Below are positions 35,270 through 46,566 of a stretch of 64,000 nucleotides of DNA, one piece after another. The stretch spans positions 19,211,485-19,275,484 of the forward strand of contig NC_088296.1 in the NCBI RefSeq assembly GCF_032854445.1, read 5' to 3'. The translations under genes and the position numbers were made by a program. This DNA comes from Liolophura sinensis. Taxonomy: Eukaryota > Mollusca > Polyplacophora > Chitonida > Chitonidae. Under the pieces are notes generated by a model, which had not been told where the DNA came from, did no database searches, and saw nothing but the letters and a program-made list of their open reading frames with translations. Numbering within the stretch: the stretch's first letter is position 1; the number at the start of each line of letters is the position of its first letter.

Positions 35270-38040
35270 CTGTGGAATTATCGACGGTATATGGCTGCAA
35301 CCCTAAAATGTCTTTGACGCTGTACGCCTGCCTGATGGTTGTAATCTTCTGGAATACGCTTGTGGAATGTGAGTATTGCTGCCACATTTACTAGGAAGAC
35401 ACAACTGCTAATATGAAAACATTTTGATTTCTCAGGTGATGATTGGACAGCTTCAGCATTCCAGTAATATGCGTAATTTGTCGTTCTTCAGGCGATTTTA
35501 ATTCCGATGTCGAAAGGAAAATCCGTGACAGCGAAGTATTTTGAATGCTGGGGCTCGGTTCAGTTTACCTTTATGGCCTAAATGATAATGTTATAGGGGT
35601 TGATAACGGAACATTCTGTCAACCACAGGATTCTAACACAATTGTTCAAATGCCATCATCGGTAGACTGGTCCCAAAATTATAGTTCCTAGATAGCCTTG
35701 ATTTAATCAACATTTAGCGACTTTTATACGATTCAGCGCCTAGCAACGTTGTGCCGAATTACTTTAACATACAAGAGTCCTCATGCCTTTCCTGCCAGTG
35801 TAATAAACCTATTCCTAGATATTTAATGACCCCAAAACGTTTAAAAAATTTTGAGATGTCTAACTATACTTCTGGTAGATACAGGCTCTGACCGGTTCCC
35901 ACCCACCATAATGCTGGCCGCCGTCATATAAGTGAAATATTCTTGAGTACGGCGTAAAACACCAATCAAATAAATAAATAAATATACTTCTGGTAGATAC
36001 AGTTGGGACTGTGAATCGTCAGATTTTACCTACCATCCATGTAACGGTGTCTTGACCGGTAACCTCAATATTGTAAATAGTGAAGATCTTCGAAATCTGC
36101 TTATGAGGGTTCTAGTAAAGAGAGCCAAAAATGACAGATGTAAATATGAGAGCTAATGAGAAAATTGTCCCTTCGGCGCTTGACAAAGAAAATGGTGTAA
36201 ACGGGAGAAGGTAGAATCTTCCGTCCTTGACACATTCCTTCAGCTAGTAAAAAAAATGTTGCCCGTGCAATCCACTATAATAACACTAATACTTATGCGA
36301 CAGATAAACAAGTTCTGAACAATTCTCTCGTGCGAAAGGTGCTTGATGGCCTTTAGAAAAAATACGTTATTGTTCCTGCGGACAAAGCTCCTAATAATAC
36401 AATATTTGTCTGAAAGAATTATTGATACCAGGTTCTTGTGGAAGAGCTTAATATCACCACAACAACTGTCACCACATCAACTTGGTCTAGAACGACCAAT
36501 ACTCTGGAGGAACTTTTTAACAAGCATCAATCCTTTTTGAAAAAGAGGAGTATATCTGTACCTTCCCGTCACACCAATATACCACAACTTCACTGAATTC
36601 CAAGAATGCATAAATCTCCACACAAAGCTCGCTTTCTGGCGGATCGAGAAGCTGTACCACCAGACTTGTATCAAATCCCATAAGGTAGGCACTACAAGAA
36701 GTACAGTCATTTTGGAAAGGTGTTGTGCAGCTCAAACAAATTCAGGCTTTATCTGTGTGTGGATTCTTTAAAAGCGTCTCACTGAAGAACTAGACACTCA
36801 AATACAACAACAGTATAAGGACTTCCCCACTTGTTATTTCTCCACTCTCTATACAACAGTTCTTCTTCGCAGATTTAATTAATATAATTTCGTCTCTAAT
36901 TGTATCTGTGTTATAATAAAACTGGTAACCGCTACATTAACGCCAGAGGCAACCCTTCTTCAGATCCCCTACATACAAGGGTTACCATTCAAAGAATGCT
37001 TTTAACTTCATCGAGTTGCTTGAATTTCTCAGGAATAACATCTACTAGTTAGTGAAATTCGGGGAAACCATATATCAACAGCGTATATGGGTACAATTTC
37101 TGCCCCTCTCCCCGACTTTTGGCCAACCTATACCTTTTCTCATATGAGTATGATTATATGCAGAAACTACTAAGGAGCAATCCGCACCAGGTACAATCTT
37201 TCTTGTTAACTAAACGGTATATTGATGATCTGCTGGCTTTACACAATCCATATATAGCAAATGCTGTGAATATCTAATTTGAAGGAAACCACTAAAAGGA
37301 CTCCCAATACAGTACATCTTATCTGGACCTGTATTTGAACAAAGGCCAAAACGGTTTCATCTCTCGCGGGCTTTATAACAATAGGGATGGTTTCAATTTT
37401 AGCATTGTAAATTATCCTTATTGGGATAACAATTTACCGAACGGTCCAGCATATGGCGTGTAAATATCTGGCTTTATAGCATTTGTTAGATCTTGAATGT
37501 TTGTGCGACAACTTCAATCATCATCATCACAAGTTATTACTGCAAAGCCTAGTGTGTCAAGGTTATTCCATAAAAGGGCTTCACTAAATTTACTATGAGC
37601 ACAATTCTCCTGTATGTAAATATTGACAGAGCGTTCAACGTCTCTCAGTCTCTCAGCTTCATGACTGTGTCTAACTCGGCTTAACCCGAGATTAGGGGCA
37701 AAATACTTATCGTCTTGAATAGGCGTTTGGCTATTTAAACAGCTGCAATCAAAGCCCAACATATTTTGTTATCGTCGACTGATATTCTAGCAAGGTACAC
37801 ACTTTGAATACTGATTTCTCTCAGTCGCCTAGCACATACCTTGCGCCTTTCCTTCATCATTGAAAACTGTTTTTTGATTCTCTTTGTATGATTCCGTCCT
37901 ATTTTTGTACTTTGTAAACTTTCTAAGTTCTTGGTAATTAGTGTTCAATGTCATTTTGGTAATAGGCTTTACAATTATTGAACTTATTGCTTGACGGCCG
38001 GTAAACGAGGGTCGTCGCCTAGATTACATACACTGACTGG
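35270..38040 (+). mobile_element. Naiad subfamily B copy, copy 3
   Basis: Plus orientation. Endonuclease remnants at 35270-35700, then the linker SDFTYHPC and VLTGNLNIVNSEDLRNLLM at 36020-36110. In the linker, CDC has become WDC, so the first Cys of the CxC motif is lost. RT motif B-C follows near 37140-37265 (YEYDYMQKLLRSNP, KRYIDDLLALHNPYIANAV) and the C-terminal RT block to about 37500, with stops. The 3' end is at about 38040. It mirrors 25840-28010 and shares its internal SINE1. Confidence 0.8.
35883..35983 (+). repeat. 5'-truncated SINE1 in Naiad, copy 3
   Basis: 101-bp SINE1 tail between two exact copies of ATACTTCTGGTAGATAC (35866-35882 and 35984-36000). It is the reverse-strand twin of 27729-27830. 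Confidence 0.94.
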
Positions 38041-38731
38041 TATATAAAAGCACCCTTTCAGTGTCTGTAGTCTCACGTTATCACTTGCGAACTAGAAGTG
38101 TCACTTTCCGCTGTCAATATTTGACGTCACACAGTGACACATTTTCCCCGCAATCTACTCCAATATTATTTTTTTTTAATTTTACGTTTGAGTCTAACTC
38201 CAGCAGCACAAGGCTGGCGTTTAGGCCATTTCACGAAACTTGTCCATTAACTTTGTCGTAGGGATATCAAATAAATCTGACCAACACGCATTTTTCACAT
38301 TGGCGGTTGCCTTGGTAACAAGACTATCCTAAATTTTCTATCCAGATTATTAGAAATATGTCCAGTGGGTAGAGAGCTTATGTTAGTGTCTGGTTTGAAG
38401 TGCCGACAGAAAATTTAATCCTGTTTGCATTTTTTTTAATTTAAATAATTTAAATATTTTAGTATATTTTTGAGACAGTAGTTCTAAAATTTCCCTGGTT
38501 ATTATTTTCTTGATTACCAACTGATCATTTCACAATGTCTAAACATTTCTCTAATGGCATGCAAAAGTTAAACACGTAAGTATTTGGGATTCCGTTTGGC
38601 AAAATTGAAAGAAAATACATGCGTATTTCGGTTTGTTATGACAATTAAATACAGGAGTTACTCACCTTGAATGACACACTCTTTGTAATACGGCTGCTGC
38701 TAAGTTACGTATGTGTGCCCTGCTTACTTAT

Positions 38732-38996
38732 ATTTTATTTATTTATTTGATTGGTGTTTTACGCCGTACTGAAAAATATTTCACTTGTACGACGGCGACC
38801 AGCATTATGGTGGGTGGAAACCGGCAAAGCTCGGGGGAAACCCACGACCATCCGCAGGTAGCTGGAAGACCTTCCCCCGTACGGCCGGAGAGGAAGCCAG
38901 CATGAGCTGGATTTGATCTCACAGCGACTACGTTGTTGAGAGACTTCTGGATCATTACGCGGCGCTAGCGCTCTAACCGACGGAGCCACGGAAGCC
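38732..38996 (-). repeat. SINE1, full length, copy 3
   Basis: Twin of the insertion at 24866-25121, flanked by CTGCTTACTTAT and CTGCCTACTTAT. The head has GGCTCCGTCGGTTAGAGCGC on the minus strand. Confidence 0.92.
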
Positions 38997-39110
38997 CCTG
39001 CCTACTTATATGTTTGGTGTATAAAATCACTATATTCCATCCACTTAAATCAACTAAGGAAATCCATTTTATCCCATAGTCTGCTTACGTTTAGCCTAAA
39101 TATGCATTTA

Positions 39111-39189
39111 CTGGCCCAGATAGCACAGTTGGTAGAGCGTGCGCTTCGGGAGCAGTAGATCTAGGATCAATACTGTGTCGAGTCACCCC
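39111..39189 (+). repeat. SINE2 tRNA-like head (split by Gypsy), copy 3
   Basis: GGCCCAGATAGCACAGTTGG, GTAGAGCGTGCGCTTCGGGA and GGATCAATACTGTGTCGAG. The rest of this SINE2 resumes at 43649, beyond the Gypsy insertion. Confidence 0.85.
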
Positions 39190-39318
39190 TGTAAGATACT
39201 GACGCAGGCCACAGCTGTCTGCCATGTTCGGTAATCTTTAATATATCTCGTTGCAACCCACGTCCCGCCAGACGAGACTTTACATTGGGGGTATCGCATC
39301 CTAGTGTATGAACATACA
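39190..39318 (-). repeat. 3' LTR of Gypsy copy 3
   Basis: 129 bp, TGTATGTTCATACACTAGGA to CAGTATCTTACA. It is the same length as its 5' partner to within one base, with scattered differences. Confidence 0.9.
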
Positions 39319-39734
39319 ATACATCTTCCTTTCTTTATAGTTACTCTTACTGTTTATGATATAATCCAGTCCACAGAAGGGGATCACTTTGTTTCTTAAA
39401 GTCCATGGAATAAAACAACACCTAGATTAATCAATCGGCAAGAAAAACAAATACACACATGCATGGAATGCAACTGAATAAACAAAACAGACTGAGTCCT
39501 GCCAACTGTACTTTTGGCTTGATAACCATTCTTAAGTCAATAAACGTGTCCATAAAGAACTAGAATTGAACATAATACAGATGTAAAATTCACTGAATTC
39601 TTTCCATTACCTGTAAACTGTAATGTGCCTGTTGCACTTTACGTTAGTCTCTTTAGCAACCAAGTACACATAATATTGCCTTACTCTTACAGAGTTCACG
39701 AACACATTTCACACAGTTAATTTTTAGTAGTTAT

Positions 39735-41371
39735 TGGAATTGCACTGGTTTCCGAATCACACGACCAGCGCGAGTAACAGTATGATTATTTGAGGACCTG
39801 TTGCTGGGAGGGTAGATTGGTCTTTTCTCTGGGGTCCCAGTTGTCTTAGGACTGTCGGGGAGGCTGTTGGACTACGGCTATAGTTCTTCTGTTGGTGGAA
39901 TTATCTCTTCAGCTGGTTTATCAACTGGTCTTAGATGTTTGCGATTACGACGCAAAGAATTTCCGTTTGAAGTACGCACCTTGTACGATCGTGGAGACTC
40001 ATAGTGAGATAGAACAACTGCTGGTTCCCATTTCCCCTTACGCTAGACTCTTGCTGAAGTGGGGCCTCCGTGTCTCAGTTGGTTTGCGCGCTAGCTCAGC
40101 GTGATGACCCAGCAGTCTCACCAATGCGGTCGCTGTGAGCTCAAGTCCAGCTCCTGCTGGCTTCCTCTTCAGCCGAACGTGGGAAGGTCTGCCAGCTACC
40201 TGCAGATGGTCGTGGGTTTCCCCCGGGCTCTGTCCGGTTTCCACCCACCATAATGCTGGCCGCCGTTGTATAAGTGAAATAGTCTTGAGTATGGCGTAAA
40301 ACACCAATCAAATAAATAAATAAATAAATACTTAATGAAGTGTCTGCCTGCACAGTAGAGAGATTCACAGACCCTCTTTCATGATAGAATTTTTGTTTTG
40401 CTTGCTCTGTTTTCAGCCTTTCTCTCTTTCCTTCATGGAGTTCTAGTTGAAGTAAATCTGTGAAAGTTGGGACTGTGGTTTTCAGGTACGGTTCATGAGT
40501 AGTTGTACAGAGGACACGTTGGCATTTTCCAGTGGGGTGTTTCTGTAGGCGAGAAGAGCTTTGTCTGGATTAATGGCTTTGGTTAGAATGTTTTTGATGG
40601 TTTGTACAGTTCTCTTTTCTTGCCCATTGTATTGGGGGTAGCCAGGACTTGATCTGGAATGCTGAAATCCTCAGTCTTCAGCAAACAATTTGAATTCTTT
40701 AATCGAAAATGGTGGACAATTGTCAGATATAACTTGATCTGGGATGCCATTGCGGGCAAATATATGTCTCAGATGACAGATGGTGTTGCTAGCAGATAGA
40801 TTCTCCAGCAGCTCACACTATTACTCAATTTGGAGTAATAGTCCACACATACAACATATGTTTTGCCCAGCTTTTCAAACAAGTCGACAACAATTTTAGA
40901 TCAAGGTCTGTCTGGGAGTTCTGTTGAGATGAGTGGTTGTTTCGGGTTGCTGTTACACGATGTCACTTTGTCCCTAATTTCTGATGACATTCCAGTCCAA
41001 TACAGCTCATTTCGGGCACGTTGTTTGCATTTAACAATGCCTAGGCGAAATTCGTGGATTTTGTCCAACATTTTTGAGCGCAATGTTTTTGGCACAATAA
41101 AACGAGATCCTTCGAATATTAACCCGTCGTTCACTACGATGCTGTCGCAAAAGGAGAAATATTCACGAATGTTGTTGGGCACGTCCTTCTGGTCACATGG
41201 CAAACCTATGGCTATCATGTCCTGAAGTTGTTGCCGGTCTGTGTCACTGGCAGTTTCTGCCTGCAGCTGCTTGTACTTACCTTCAGATACAGGTAAGTAC
41301 ATAACTGGGTTTACGTCTATATCAGGATAAGGTAGTTCAGCTGGAACATCGTCCAAGAACGCTCGGCTCAA
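39735..41371 (-). pseudogene. Gypsy integrase, copy 3, interrupted by SINE1
   Basis: Frame 40901-41371 has NIREYFSFCDSIVVNDGLIF, IVPKTLRSKMLDKIHEFRLG and a degraded zinc-finger end. Core pieces on shifted frames include VDYYSK, ISDNCPPF and GQEKRTVQT. The position of the third catalytic acid (Glu in AER) is Lys, as in copy 2. The C-terminal tail is split by SINE1 at 40061-40329. Confidence 0.82.
40061..40329 (+). repeat. SINE1 inserted in Gypsy, copy 3 only
   Basis: Full-length SINE1 flanked by CTTGCTGAAGTG and CTTAATGAAGTG. The equivalent point in copy 2 (near 23840) is uninterrupted, so this insertion is younger than the copy 2/3 duplication. Confidence 0.92.
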
Positions 41372-42139
41372 TCAGACAAGTACTGTATGAATCCAAGAAA
41401 ACGTCTGACATCAGATACATTCTGAGGTCTTGGCATGTATATAACGGCTCTAACCTTCCCAGGGTCTGGCTTGAGACCTGATGCAACATATGGGACTATC
41501 GCTCCTGGCACTTGATGATGTTTAACTTCATGTTGTACTCTGACGCTCTCTTGAAAACAGTCGTTCTTCATGTTATGGTCATTAGCCGCCCATACCAGGA
41601 TGTCGTCCATTACCCAATCAGCACCTAGAACAGTCTCTAACATTTGTGACACAACGCGCTGGAAGACTTCTGGTGTTGATTTTATGCAATCCGGTAAATT
41701 TGAAACGACCAAATGGAGAGTTAAATGTGCACAACTTTGAACTTTCTTTATCCAGATTTATCTGCCAAAAACCAGACTTGGCGTCTTAAACTGAAAATAC
41801 CTTGGCTCCGGGCATATCTGACACAACCTCTTCGATTCTTTTCATAGGGTTGTGTTCCCGCTGTATTGCCCGATTAAAGTCTCTTGGGTCAATATATATT
41901 CCGAATTAATCTTGCTTGACCACTGTTACCATGCTATTTACCCATGGAGCCTGCTGCTCCTGTCTAACAGTTACACCTGGTTTAAGCATCCTGTCAGTTC
42001 CATCTTTGATCTTGGGCTTACGTGCTACTGCCACCTTCCTAGGCGGGTGTACCACAGGTGGTACGGTTGGATCAAGTTTAATAGAATGTTCACCTGGTAG
42101 ACATCCTAAACCTTCAAAGAGTTCAGGAGTCTCACTCAA
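41368..42139 (-). pseudogene. Gypsy reverse transcriptase, copy 3
   Basis: N-terminal block FEGLGCLPGEHSIKLDP and HPPRKVAVARKPK. The middle block is frameshifted (VFSV and KSGFWQINLDKES). The C-terminal block is CIKSTPEVFQRVVSQML, then VMDDILVWAANDHN and VRRFLGFIQYL. MDD stands at the YxDD catalytic site. Confidence 0.85.
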
Positions 42140-42217
42140 AATGTCACTGTCCGCTATTTCACGTTTTGGAAACAGTTACCTGTAGAGTGGGTATGAACTC
42201 ACTTCACCAGGTCTAGG

Positions 42218-42481
42218 TCAACACAACTTACCAGAATTCTGTATGCATGTTGGGCACAACATGCATACAGAATTCTGGTTTATCACCAGGAATGTACATG
42301 GTTTACGCCTGTCCTTGTATGTGCACTCCAGAGTTATCTGCCCTTTGGGAGAAATCCAGTGGCCAGTGTACGATATCAATGAACTGTCTGCTTTCTGGAG
42401 TGATGCACTAACATTTAATTTCTGTAAAACATTGTACGGCAACACATTACACTGGGTACCAGTGTCCAAGTTGAATTTCAC
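42218..42481 (-). pseudogene. Gypsy aspartic protease, copy 3
   Basis: FNLDTGTQCNVLPYNVLQKL with catalytic DTG. It differs from copy 2 (DTGA) by having Thr at the fourth place, which would be unusual in an active retropepsin. Near 42240-42280 the sequence TGTTGGGCACAACATGCATACAGAATTCTG forms a local inverted duplication that disrupts the end of the domain. Confidence 0.82.
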
Positions 42482-42514
42482 AGGTAGAGTATCACCAGTC
42501 AGTACGTCAGCAAA

Positions 42515-42819
42515 TCAGTCCTTACTGTCACTTGACTGCACTGACTTTACCTCCAGAGCATCTACAACACAGGTCGTTGTCACTAACATCGTGATGGATA
42601 GCTGCACTGTTTTCACCATCCATGTGTACGCTGTTTTGAAGGGCATTTGTTCGAAAAATGATTCTTGCCCATACACAAATGACACTGTTGTCCAACAGCT
42701 GGGCACTTGCCGTGGTGCTTGCAGCCACCTGCTCCACAATTTGGCAGGTTATTTCTGTTTGATTGATTATGCCGTTTTCTGTTGCGTGCTGGTCTGTCTG
42801 TGTGTTGTGCTACTCTCAC
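42515..42819 (-). pseudogene. Gypsy nucleocapsid zinc knuckle
   Basis: Reads CGAGGCKHHGKCPAVGQQC and CHLCMGKNHFSNKC. The second is a CX2CX4HX4C knuckle for RNA packaging. It is frameshifted relative to both gag and protease. Confidence 0.85.
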
Positions 42820-43327
42820 TTGCTGTGAGTTTTGACATGATTGACTTACCTACACCAACTCTGGTGTCGTCCTTCATTGATGCCAGTTGTATTTGGGCCG
42901 TTTCGTAAGTTCTGGCGATGTCAATTACTTTGTTAAGTGTGTGTTCTGTCCCTTGACTACTTAACCACTCACGAAGTTTATCTGACCAAAATCCAAACAC
43001 AATTGCCTCTCGCACCATTTCATGATTGTCTGCATATGAACAGTCCTTAACAAGCAATTTCAGCTCCGTGACGAAATGTTCAAAAGGTTCACACTCACCT
43101 TGCCTGACGCGCTGAAATTTGTACCGCGCACACGTGGGGTTAGATTTCGGTGTCACATGAGCTTCAAACCTGTCAAAATATGCCTTTAGCTGTTTCCAAT
43201 CCTCAGCCGAAAAATCAGTCCAAGTATAATGTATGCCTCTGCCAACATCTCCTACCCACACAATAAGGTAACTGCACTTTTCCGGTTGCGATTTTGACTT
43301 GTACGGGCCGTCAAACATCAATTCCAC
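42767..43327 (-). CDS. Gypsy Gag capsid region
   Basis: Uninterrupted frame of 186 codons. Retroelement Gag features are readable: KAYFDRFEAHVTPKSNPTCA, GECEPFEHFVTELKLLVKDC, MVREAIVFGFWSDKLREWL and HTLNKVIDIARTYETAQIQL. The true start may lie further upstream: an ATGG-initiated reading near 43440 is stopped by a TGA shortly before this frame. The zinc-knuckle part is in a neighbouring frame just downstream. Confidence 0.85.
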   Translation of the reverse strand: MELMFDGPYKSKSQPEKCSYLIVWVGDVGRGIHYTWTDFSAEDWKQLKAYFDRFEAHVTPKSNPTCARYKFQRVRQGECEPFEHFVTELKLLVKDCSYADNHEMVREAIVFGFWSDKLREWLSSQGTEHTLNKVIDIARTYETAQIQLASMKDDTRVGVGKSIMSKLTASESSTTHRQTSTQQKTA

Positions 43328-43518
43328 GTGCTGACAAAACTTTGCGTCATGCGTCCGTCAAGTTGGAACTATCCCAGTCCATAACAGGATAAGGAACACC
43401 GATCGCCTCCATTTCGTCAGTCACACACTGGCTTAGACTGTGCAAGAAATCAACTTCAGGTCGTCTAAACAACTGATGTTCACAACAAACTGCACATGAG
43501 TCCGTCAATCTGACACCA

Positions 43519-43648
43519 TGTAAAGATACTGACGCAGGCCACAGCTGTCTGCCGTGTTCGGTAATCTTTAATATCTCTCGTTGCAACCCACGTCCCGCGA
43601 GACGAGGCTTTCCATTAGGGGTATCGCACCCTAGTGTATGCACATACA
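43519..43648 (-). repeat. 5' LTR of Gypsy copy 3
   Basis: 130 bp, from TGTATGTGCATACACTAGGG to CAGTATCTTTACA on the minus strand. Confidence 0.9.
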
Positions 43649-43958
43649 TTAGAAAACCTAAGACTTATAAAGAGGAAGTTGTAACTTCCTGGTTTGCCGT
43701 TCAGCATGAAGGGGATAGTACAACGACTGGTTGACCCGTATCAGTGTAATGGCTCGGGCGGGACAGATTACTTGCCTTCGGTAATTCGTCTCAGTAAAGC
43801 AGCACTAGATAAAAGAGCGGTGGAAATCCAACCTGCAACAAGGTGGTACATTACATACACCCTAAGGATTCCTATGTCGTCATATGACTGAAAAATTGCT
43901 GAGCACGACGTTAAACCACAAGCACTCACTCACTAAATATGCATTGTCGTATTTTGGA
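43649..43958 (+). repeat. SINE2 body and tail (split by Gypsy), copy 3
   Basis: AAGACTTATAAAGAGGAAGT, GGCGTTCAGC-like GCCGTTCAGCATGAAGGGG, TGGTTGACCCGTATCAG and CAAGCACTCACTCACTAAA. Together with 39111-39189 it makes a complete element of about 390 bp. Confidence 0.88.
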
Positions 43959-44614
43959 AGTTGTTGTTGTTTCAATATAAGCGTCATGTCCGACATGCAT
44001 ACACCATTCGTAGTCTATAAAGGGTGTCCCAAGTCGATAATCGCAAGATCCATTTCAAAACATTGTTTAACACTAGTTCCCAAAAACAAAGGTATGTAAG
44101 AAATTATACAAATAGGAAAAAAAGCCAGTAACACACAAGAGAGAAGCGGTCATCAGTTTTCAATGATGCCGGACAGACAGTGGATATTCCAGGCATGAAT
44201 TCCATATCAAAGTCCAAATTCGTGGTCCATGAATGAGTTCCATGTAAAATAACAATTAAACAAGGTATCTCACACGCGCTTTGATTGCAACTGTTTATAA
44301 AGGCATCATGCAGATGTAATGAGCATGGTTGCATTTTCGGCCTCTAGTCCCAGGTTCAGCGGTATTAGATACAGTTCGATAAGGACGAGCCTTACAGACC
44401 TTAACCGAACACATAGTGATTCAAAAGTAACGGACGATGACGTCTTTTCCGGTAATAGGTAAGGACCTCATGCTACAAGAGGCGCCATCTATGATGATAC
44501 ACATGACATACATGATAGACGGTTACACTGGGCAACCAGCGCCATCTATGTTGTCAAGTACCATGTACGCGACAGATATGTAGATAGGGATAACAGCGCC
44601 GTCTGTGTGATTGA

Positions 44615-45753
44615 TCACAATGCAGATCGCCAGTGATTCTCAACGCTCTGTCTATACCTGCCAACGGGAGTGTTATACTCATCGTAAAATTTGAGAAACT
44701 TAGAATGAAGGCGTTTGATGGAGTATCCTTGACAAACTAGTTTCCGAACTAACATCTTGGGACGCAGATTAGTCATAACGATTTACGCAAGATCTGACAA
44801 ATGCTACAAGGCGAGATATGTATACGCCATATGCAGGACCCTTTGGTGTATTACTATCCAAATAAGGATAATTTACAATATCAAAATTGAAATTATCCCT
44901 TTTGTGGTAAAGACGGCGTGAAAGGAGACCTTGTTCGTCTTTGTACAGAAATAGATCCAAATAAGATTTACCATTAGGTATTATCTGTTCTCTCCTTTAA
45001 ATCCAATGAATGCCGATAGATTTCCTTCACCGCTTTTACCAATATGGGGGTTATTTAACGCCAGTAGATCATCAATATACCGCTTCGTAAATGAATAGGA
45101 TCGAACTTTAAAAATATTACTTTTAAGTAATTTCTGCATGTAGTCGTATTCATATTAAAACAGGTATAGTTTTGCCAAAAGAGGCGCACAATGTTTACCT
45201 ATTGGAATACCCATGCACTGTTGGCAAATGGTATCCTCGAATTTCACATAAATGTTATCAATGAGGAATTCAAGTAATTCAATAAATAATGTAACATCCC
45301 ATGAGTGGTAACCTTTATAAATAGTAGAACTAAAGAAAGCCTTATTGCTTCTGACTTTAATGTTTTAGTAAATACCGAGACAAGCAACGACGATATTCTT
45401 TAAATGAAATTTTTGTGAGGAATTGTAGTATAGAGAGTACAGAAGTCCCATGTGGATACGTCTTTGTACGGTGTATGCATATGAGCATCAAGTCTTTCTG
45501 TAAGACGTTTGCAGTTGTTAAGAATCCACTTGCAGTTGACACCTGAATTTTTTGCTATGACACAACAATACCTATTCCAAAATGCCTTTACGTCTTGTAA
45601 CGCTCTCGTAACTTTAGGTAGAGCATCAATGTCTAAACGGTGTATAGCTAAACTATCACTCTTTTTGACAATCTCAAGCCAAGCCAAGCCAATCTTTAAG
45701 TACCGAAGAATCCACTTTCTCCGGTTTTGACCATTTTTTAACATAATCATCAA
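44615..45753 (-). pseudogene. Naiad reverse transcriptase domain
   Basis: Frame 45400-45753 leads into motif A: DVSTWDFCTLYTTIPH. Then, with shifts, WDVTLFIELLEFLIDNIYV, QQCMGIPIGKHCAPLLA (motif B) and KRYIDDLLALNNP at 45062-45085 (motif C). The last block is LFLYKDEQGLLSRRLYHK, NFDIVNYPYLDSN and PAYGVYIS (44769-44960). The chain stops at TGA 44615-44617. A TAA inside LYLF*YEYD shows the copy is dead. Confidence 0.83.
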
Positions 45754-45810
45754 GAGCAGAGATGATATTTTTTCTTACATTGAATGTTGACATTTCTCTT
45801 TTCTCTATAT

Positions 45811-46566
45811 TTAGGACCTCACAAAGAGATTCCTTAGATCATGATTCTTAATAATATTAAGGTCACCAGTTAGTACATGTTTACATTTGTCGTAGGTAAA
45901 AACTGAGAATTCACAATTACAGTTATAGCCGCCAGAAGTATACGTCGCCAAATCGAACTCCTTGATGGCCTGGGAATAATTGAAAATTTTAGAAGCGATA
46001 GGCTTTATAAACTCATATGATATGCAAGGAGACTCTTGGATATTAAAATAATTCGGCACAGCACTACGAACATGAGGTTCATTAAAAGTGCGTGGTAGGT
46101 TAATTAAATCAAGGCCTCTGTCTAAATACTTTATCTTCAGAAAGAGTCGATCGTGTTGCGTTTCAATTGTAGTTAAAGGGCGATACAATCGAAAATACGA
46201 TATGTCTTGATAGGGACGTACAACTTGAGGTGGAAGATGAAAATTCTGTATATTAATAGATACGTCTTGAACTATCTGTCTTAGCAAATTCAGTGGCAGT
46301 GCATATAATACTGTGCGTAGAGCATGCATGCTATTGGTGCCATACAAGCCTGCTAAATAGCTAACTGTAACGTGTTTGTGAATCATGTTTCTGTTGAACT
46401 TCCTCCTGCCATGACTGCGAGGTCTAAGTTTATGGTATTTGAATAAATTTGTTATGATGGAGTCATGTGGTTGGCTAGATGTTACATTACCGATTCCCAT
46501 AACGTTATTATTCAACCCATACGGTAAGACTGAACCAATCTCTAACATCCAGAAAAGCTGTCTCAT
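45811..46566 (-). CDS. Naiad endonuclease end and CxC linker domain
   Basis: 251-codon open frame. It opens with LFWMLEIGSVLPYGLNNNV (end of the endonuclease region), runs through a less conserved stretch, and ends with YTSGGYNCNCEFSVFTYDKC and KHVLTGDLNIIKNHDLRNLF. CNC is the CxC motif that joins endonuclease to RT in N-terminal-endonuclease Penelope-like elements. It is the best preserved coding segment of the element. Start and stop are products of frameshifts, not the real protein ends. Confidence 0.83.
   Translation of the reverse strand: MRQLFWMLEIGSVLPYGLNNNVMGIGNVTSSQPHDSIITNLFKYHKLRPRSHGRRKFNRNMIHKHVTVSYLAGLYGTNSMHALRTVLYALPLNLLRQIVQDVSINIQNFHLPPQVVRPYQDISYFRLYRPLTTIETQHDRLFLKIKYLDRGLDLINLPRTFNEPHVRSAVPNYFNIQESPCISYEFIKPIASKIFNYSQAIKEFDLATYTSGGYNCNCEFSVFTYDKCKHVLTGDLNIIKNHDLRNLFVRS

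Larger units (their letters stand above)
39190..43648 (-). mobile_element. Ty3/Gypsy LTR retrotransposon, copy 3 (fuller copy)
   Basis: 4459 bp including a SINE1 insertion at 40061-40329. LTRs of 129-130 bp begin TGTATGT and end TTACA, and the polypurine tract AAAGAAAGGAAGATGTA precedes the 3' LTR. The 5' LTR is followed by TGGTGTCAGATTG. Gag, zinc knuckle, protease, RT and integrase are recognisable in that order on the minus strand. The RNase H domain is missing: the RT ends at RRFLGFIQYLS and the next frame starts at RAFLDDVPAELPYPD, just before integrase. Stops and frameshifts show it is inactive. It is the same insertion as 20874-24669. Confidence 0.92.

Noticed and set aside
39111-39189. 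Possible tRNA-Pro(CGG) gene
   Set aside because: Only the D-arm, anticodon-arm and T-arm resemblance is present. There is no complete acceptor stem, and it is the head of a dispersed SINE family.
42243-42908. Long plus-strand frame of 221 codons
   Set aside because: It is the antisense of the Gypsy protease and nucleocapsid region, whose coding motifs (CHLCMGKNHFSNKC, LDTGTQCN) read on the minus strand.
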